Positions 60,231 to 64,000 of a stretch of DNA of 64,000 nucleotides are shown piece by piece. Position numbers and translations under genes: made by a program. The DNA is from Ciona savignyi (lineage: Eukaryota > Chordata > Ascidiacea > Phlebobranchia > Cionidae): assembly GCA_000149265.1 (NCBI GenBank), contig CH002840.1:4586-68585 (forward strand), written 5' to 3'. The notes below the pieces were generated by a model. It did not search any database, was not told the origin of the DNA, and saw only the letters and a program-made list of their open reading frames with translations. Positions within the stretch are counted from its first letter, which is position 1, and each line of letters opens with the position of its first letter.

Positions 60231-63200
60231 CGTCAAAGGTTTGATAGGCATGGCATGGCGCCCCGACATCTACCAGAAGGAATAATCAAATCGTAATGAA
60301 ACTTAGCCTTTCGCTAGACAACATGGTCTAGATATGCAGAAACCAAAATTTTGGGTGATAAATCAAGGGGAATTCCCCTGGTAGGTTAAAAACCAAAACG
60401 GTATTTTTTATGAAAAATTTAGCTTTTTGGGGCATAGCGCTTGAACGGCTACTCCAATTTCAATCAGATTTGGTGGAATGTAAGTGCATTAGGCACTGAT
60501 TTAACATTTGGAAGAAATAAAAAAATTACCTAGGAAAACACCCTAAAAAATAAGATTTTGTACTCGAATCATAATTGTGACAGGCATGCCATGTCGCCCC
60601 GACATCAACCAACAGAAGTAATGGAATCGCAATGAAAATTTGACATTTGTAAGAGAACATGGTCTAGATATGCAGAAACCAAAATTTTGGGTAATAAATC
60701 TAGGGAAATTCCCCTTAGACCTTAAAAACCAAAACGCTATTCTTTTTTACCTTTTTTGGGCATAGCGCGTGAACGGCTGTTACAATTTAAATTAGATTTG
60801 GTGGATTGTAAGTGCATTAGTCATTGATTTAACACTTGTAAGAAATAATAAAATTACCAAGGAAAATATCCAAAAAATAGGATATGTTCTTAAATCATGA
60901 TTGTGACAAGCATGCCATGTCGCCTCGACATCTACCAAGAGGAGTAATGAAATCGCAATGAAAATTGGACATTTGTAAGACAACATGGTCTATATATGCA
61001 GAAGCCAAAATTTTGGGTAATGAATCTTGGGGAATTCCCCTCAGACCTTAAACACCAAAACGTTTTTTTTCTAATAAATTAGATTTTGTAGCCATAGCGC
61101 TTGAACGGCTGCTCTAATTTTATTAAAATTCGGTAAAATGTTAAAACATTAGAAACTCTGTTCCAATTAAAAAAAAGAAAACATTTACTTTTAGGTTAAT
61201 TTCCATGAAAACGAAGATATGTTTCTGAATTGTGATTGTGACAGGCATGCCATAGCCTATCGCACCGACATCTCCAACAAGAAGTCGACAAATCAGATTA
61301 AAACTTTAAGAATTGTTACATAGCATGACTTACTTATGTAAAAACTTATCTACTACACCCAGGGGAATTCCCTGAAACAATGAAAAACTAAATCGGGATG
61401 TTTTGGGAATTTAGCTTTCTTTCATTATACAGCGCTTGAAAAGAAGCTATAATTTAAAACATTTTTGTTGAAATGTCCGTAAATTTAAGACGTTTATTCT
61501 TTATTTAACTAAACATGGAAAATAAGTTTGGTATGTTAACTATGGGACCCATGCGTTTATGCTTGCAGAAACAAAAACTACATACTTAGTGTATAAAATA
61601 CAAAGTGTGGTTGGGGACCCTGTAGCATGAATACAGGTTATACAACATGTGTTTTACAAATAGTGATGGTTAACACGTGGTTGACACTCTCTAGTTTTTC
61701 TTTGTTTTGACTTCTAGCCTTTTGGGCGTTTGTTTCTTTACTAGTTTAGTGTTTGTTTCAACGATAAAAACACGAAGCAGAAACTTTTATGAAAAAATAG
61801 AAAACGGTAAAAAGACGACAGTCGTTAGAACATGTCTATAATCAGATCAATATTTACCTTCGGTATATTTCGACGTGGCCGCCAAACTTAAAATAAATAA
61901 AACTAAAAAGAAATTAATTAAACAAATAACAGACTTTATTAAAACGCCACGTGACGTGCGTTACGTAGCGCCAGGGGTCACACCAAGGTCAAAATTCCAC
62001 TTGTTGTTTATTCGTCCTTTTCTGACCGCAACGTACCAGTAATTAGCGCCAGACTCGAGTGTTTGAATAAGATTATGTCTGCCTGGCTCATCACGTATTA
62101 TCGACGTGTCGTAGAGTGAGGGGTTTCACTAATCTTCGGAGCAGTGAGTGAAACACACTATATCACGAGCAGTATTTTCATCACTAACATTCGCGGGATG
62201 TGGCATTTCGTCATTAACTTGAGCGGTACGGGTTATAACAGATGAAGAGTGTGTTGCCCATCTAATCTGTCCGCATATCCGCCCTGTCGTGCAGAAACTC
62301 AGCATCGTAAATACAATTAAACTGGTGGGTTAATGGTTGAAATATATACTTGGGTGTGATTTTCGGGGTATCACGCTCTAGTTGGTGCTATATTCGTATC
62401 GTAAATGTGCTGTTGTACTGTTCTCGATCAAACCGTGTGATATCCTTAGTTGACAATCTCATATAAAAGTGTGAAACTTATTCAGAGTGTTATAAGGTGC
62501 AGTAGCACCTGTTCAAGTTTATTACACGCTTGCTGCAAATACTAGTAAATACCAAACTTGCAGACTAAAATTAAATTTTCAATCTTATGATGCATTTTAT
62601 TAAACACATAACAAAGACAGTAAAATTTTACATTGTATACGGGTAAGATGATGATTCTAATAGGAAATTTTAGCTTTTGTAGAAAAAAATAACATTATCA
62701 CGCACAAACGTTTAAGTGCTAATACAGTTTAGTGCGAAAAGAGCAATAGCGTAATAAACTAATAATGCATTTATCCACTTTTTGTAGGACTGTAGTTGAA
62801 CTTGTTAGAAGTTTAAATGTATCCAGCAGTGTACCTCATTTTACAGTCTTTGTTATTAAATTTTATGGATTACATATCGACTTTAGCTCAATACGTCGTA
62901 AATCGTCCCATAAAAGAATAATTGCAGTCCATATGTCGCAATATCGGCCGTTTATTACCAGGTGTTTCGGATATTATTTAAAAAGTGGTTGAAAACACTG
63001 CAATCGGGCTTAATTCAACATTCCTTTTATCCAGGATGTGCTTGATTCGAAAAACAGCGCTATAAAGGATCTTCAATACGAACTAGCGAGAGTTTGCAAG
63101 GTAATTAAATTTCTGTCATATTTTCGTCCACGTTTGCAGATACTTTTGGTTTTATCTGTTTGTTTTGCTGTCGTTTTCCGTTGCTCTGTCGTGATTTGCT

Positions 63201-63919
63201 TCATTTGCCATGTTTTAGTTAGTACTGGGGCAAATATAATTAAAACTCTTTAAAATCCCGAGGGTCATCATGTACAAACCAAGCCGAAGTGGAATTTTGT
63301 ATGGTCATTTAATTAGATTCACCTGCTCACTTTGAAAGAATATCCGTCTCATAACCCCATTGCACAAAATAGATATTACCAGTCTATAGTTAAATCTATT
63401 TTTTTGCACTACAGTGTAAAAATTCATAACTTGTCGCTTTTGGTAAATATTGTTTTATCGAATTCTTGTGGGGAAACTTTAAGTACCGAACTGGGAAATT
63501 AGGAAGACAACACACTAAAGTAAAGTGTTAGGTCTGAAGTTAGTTTGGGTTAGGTCTAAATATCCTGTTTAAAATTAGTTTCCATGCTTTAAATGTGCAG
63601 TCCTTCCCCTTCCCATACTTTAGTGTTACCCAATCCTGTCGCTAAAGACCCAACGAAACATAATACGTTGCTTTTAAACGCTAACCCAGACATAAAACCG
63701 CGGTGGTTGGTGGTTTGGACCAACTCCACCATGCACTCGTCAGATATTATCATCTCGATTCCCTCACAGGCGCACAACGACCTACTTCGCACGTACGAAT
63801 CGAAACTCCAAGCTTTCGGAGTCCCGGTTGAAGAACTGGGTTTCAAACCCCTGGAAAGTACCATTGGGGGGCAGGAGCTCGGCAAGGGTCCGGCTGGCTT
63901 GGTAGCCGCCCCTACGTAA
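44285..63919 (+). CDS. GAS8: Dynein regulatory complex subunit 4 (GAS8/DRC4), one exon hidden
   Basis: Coiled-coil subunit of the nexin-dynein regulatory complex, which links axonemal doublets and controls dynein in motile cilia and sperm flagella. Exons: 44285-44287, 45228-45341, 45814-45897, 47033-47146, 47546-47752, 49208-49413, 50009-50176, 50928-51014, 51739-51948, 63035-63100, 63770-63919. Recognised words in family order: [161 protein letters not shown]. The join 47752 to 49208 goes from phase 0 to phase 1 and lacks about 20 residues present in the human protein; that exon probably lies in the gap at 48601. With about 58 bp added the protein would be about 488 residues (human 478). Confidence 0.96.
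45075..45185 (+). mobile_element. SINE family A, fragment, in GAS8 intron 1
   Basis: Contains CTTTGCCTGAACTAATTGG, GATGGGTTCTACCAAGTTTA and CACTCACGGGGATAAACATG; the middle is deleted. Confidence 0.6.
46902..47001 (-). mobile_element. SINE family A 3' part, close to GAS8 exon 4
   Basis: Contains CATGTTTATTCCTATAAATG, GGGGGGTTAACACATAAGCA and CACCCACCGTCAGGTTACC. It ends only about 30 bp before the exon 4 acceptor at 47031-47032. Confidence 0.65.
47833..48065 (+). mobile_element. SINE family A, near full length, in GAS8 intron 5
   Basis: Starts TTGCAGCGCTTTCAAACCGA with the head, then CTAAACTGGTCGCTACCTAG, TGGTGGAATAATGGGTTCTA and ATGAGGTTAAACATAAATAT in order. Confidence 0.7.
48601..48700. 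other. Assembly gap (100 N) probably hiding a GAS8 exon
   Basis: Lies in the only GAS8 intron whose flanking exons disagree in phase (phase 0 in, phase 1 out). The protein skips about 20 conserved residues at the same place. Confidence 0.9.
50831..50910. repeat. 20-bp tandem repeat next to a GAS8 acceptor
   Basis: Four units based on GATTTTGTAAAAACTTTGTT (50831, 50851, 50871, 50891), the last degenerate. The array ends 17 bases before exon 9 (human-like [12 protein letters not shown]) begins at 50928, so it overlaps the likely branch-point region. Confidence 0.85.
51260..51455 (+). mobile_element. SINE family A, plus copy of an inverted pair
   Basis: Contains CTAGTCAGTTGTTTCTGTGG, AACGCACTGCAATATTCTGA and a GACGATTACCTCGA segment. 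It meets the next copy at the shared end GATAGGATATTCAAG near 51446-51455. Confidence 0.6.
51446..51710 (-). mobile_element. SINE family A, minus copy of an inverted pair
   Basis: Nearly full length: GATATTCAAGTTTATCCCCG, CACACGGGCAATCGTCAGAT, GTGCCTTGCCTAAGAACACA and CGAACAGTTTCGAACCTGC in order. It ends about 28 bp before GAS8 exon 10 (51739). Confidence 0.75.
52660..52885. mobile_element. MITE-like element, copy 1
   Basis: The left end has GATAACAATTGCTTACTAAAC and the right end GTCATTTTAGTGTGCAGTTT, forming imperfect inverted ends. The centre is a run of TCCTAACGCC/CCCTAACACG-like telomere-like words. No coding sequence. Confidence 0.6.
53430..53650. mobile_element. MITE-like element, copy 2
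   Basis: The left end GGGGGAACTGCTCACTAAAA pairs with the right end TTTTAGTTTGTAGTTTCCCC as imperfect terminal inverted repeats. The interior has CTAACCCTAACTCCAACCCC. About 200 bp, noncoding; possibly related to the MITE-like family reported from Ciona, unchecked. Confidence 0.7.
53800..53910 (+). mobile_element. SINE-like repeat family B, best copy
   Basis: The A-box-like word GAATGGTTAACGCGGCCGAT is followed by TCCTGGTGACGAGCCCATAT and a B-box-like TATTCGAAACTTTGG, then GATAAAAA. The head resembles a tRNA D-arm, so it is a tRNA-derived SINE, not a functional tRNA. Confidence 0.55.
54196..54306. repeat. Small foldback element (~110 bp)
   Basis: The left arm GTGCAAAGGTTGTGTACGTG pairs with the right arm GCGTACGTTACCTTTGCAC across about 70 bp. 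The interior holds two words around GGACAGTCAACG and GGACAGTAAACA. It is either a miniature transposon relic or a hairpin-forming sequence. Confidence 0.55.
55311..55493 (-). mobile_element. SINE family A, internally shortened
   Basis: Has both ends (GGATATTCATGTTTTTCCCG and the head GGCGAACCCACCACGCTAAT) with the middle compressed. Confidence 0.65.
56728..56793 (-). mobile_element. SINE family A, short end fragment
   Basis: GATAGGATATTCATGTTTTA is followed by a diverged stretch; only the 3' end is recognisable. Confidence 0.45.
57030..57240. mobile_element. MITE-like element, copy 3
   Basis: The left end GGGGGAGGGAAACTGCTTAC and the right end CAGTGTGTAGTTTCCCCCTT are inverted. The interior CTAAACACTAATC and CCAACCCCATGTTTAAAACC matches copy 2. 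Confidence 0.7.
57755..57850 (+). mobile_element. SINE-like repeat family B
   Basis: TTTAGTGCGGCCGATTCCTA is followed by ACGACAAGGCGGTCATGGGT, TCCGAAACTTAGCC and GGTGTAAAAA, the usual tail. Confidence 0.5.
60174..60230. repeat. Long T homopolymer tract
   Basis: Almost uninterrupted T for more than 50 bases, directly abutting the array element. A corresponding A/T-rich patch flanks copy 1 near 11620-11635. Length is unlikely to be exact in any assembly. Confidence 0.85.
60231..61700 (+). mobile_element. Array-bearing repeat element, copy 2 (unclassified)
   Basis: Three full ~330-bp units start near 60243, 60579 and 60905. A truncated fourth unit starts near 61240 and runs into a unique tail ending GGTTAACACGTGGTTGACAC at about 61685. 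Units begin GACAGGCATGCCATGTCGCC and carry ACATGGTCTAGATATGCAGA, CCAAAATTTTGGGT, the palindrome-like GGGGAATTCCCC and CATAGCGCTTGAACGGCT. No protein is encoded. Confidence 0.75.
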
Positions 63920-64000
63920 TATGCGATTTTATTTCAAGAAATTTTGTGTCATTGTCAGTGTATTGAATTGTGCTTTGCTCTGTATTGGGGTATTTGTTTT
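63920..64000 (+). other. GAS8 3' untranslated region, start only
   Basis: Sequence after the TAA stop; no poly(A) signal appears before the window ends. Confidence 0.6.

Larger units (their letters stand above)
51949..63034. other. 11-kb GAS8 intron, repeat nest without recognised gene
   Basis: By far the longest intron of the gene. It contains three MITE-like elements, SINE families A and B, a small foldback (54196-54306), a long T tract (60174-60230) and the array element (60231-61700). Open frames up to 156 codons occur but cross simple repeats or lack domains. Between 61701 and 63034 I see nothing identifiable. Confidence 0.6.

Noticed and set aside
59826-60296. 156-codon plus-strand open frame in the GAS8 intron
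   Set aside because: It crosses the long T tract, which gives a run of Phe, and then enters the array repeat; it has no domain and no splice or start context.
1-64000. CRISPR arrays, bacterial operons or ribosome binding sites
   Set aside because: The sequence is clearly eukaryotic (GT-AG introns, animal genes, SINEs); the short tandem repeats lack spacer structure.

Overview
The window looks like AT-rich nuclear DNA of a tunicate, most likely a Ciona-type ascidian. Two host genes spell proteins with clear animal counterparts, introns are mostly 0.3-1 kb with GT-AG ends, and tRNA-derived SINEs, MITE-like repeats and a BEL/Pao LTR element fill the spaces. The organism call is an inference; no species marker was searched. 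Three runs of 100 N (17583-17682, 36412-36511, 48601-48700) are assembly gaps.

Layout. 1-637 is intergenic, with a short tandem repeat and a SINE fragment. 638-5329 is a recently inserted but broken BEL/Pao LTR element on the minus strand, with near-identical LTRs and a 5-bp target duplication. 5330-7412 holds degenerate repeats. 7413-12650 (minus) is a multi-exon class A G-protein-coupled receptor of biogenic-amine type. I assembled it from seven exons covering TM1-TM7 and the C-tail, and its extreme N-terminus was not found. 12651-25377 has no convincing gene. It carries several repeats, a duplicated pair of exon-like blocks around the first gap, a diverged 490-bp duplication, and a possible TATA promoter with a splice donor.

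25378-42826 (plus) is a full-length ABCB (P-glycoprotein/MDR) transporter. Its 24 exons sum to 1292 codons plus stop, with every intron phase consistent. 44285-63919 (plus) is the cilium gene GAS8/DRC4, the nexin-dynein regulatory complex subunit 4. One small internal exon is missing and most likely lies in the gap at 48601. Its tenth visible intron is 11 kb long and is a repeat nest.

The three genes show no operon-like or shared-pathway link: a membrane receptor, an efflux pump and an axonemal coiled-coil protein. The most unusual structure is an unclassified repeat element with internal ~330-bp tandem units and a conserved tail. It is present once in the receptor gene (10545-11620, minus) and once in the DRC4 intron (60231-61700, plus), and solo tails lie at 15687 and 18955.
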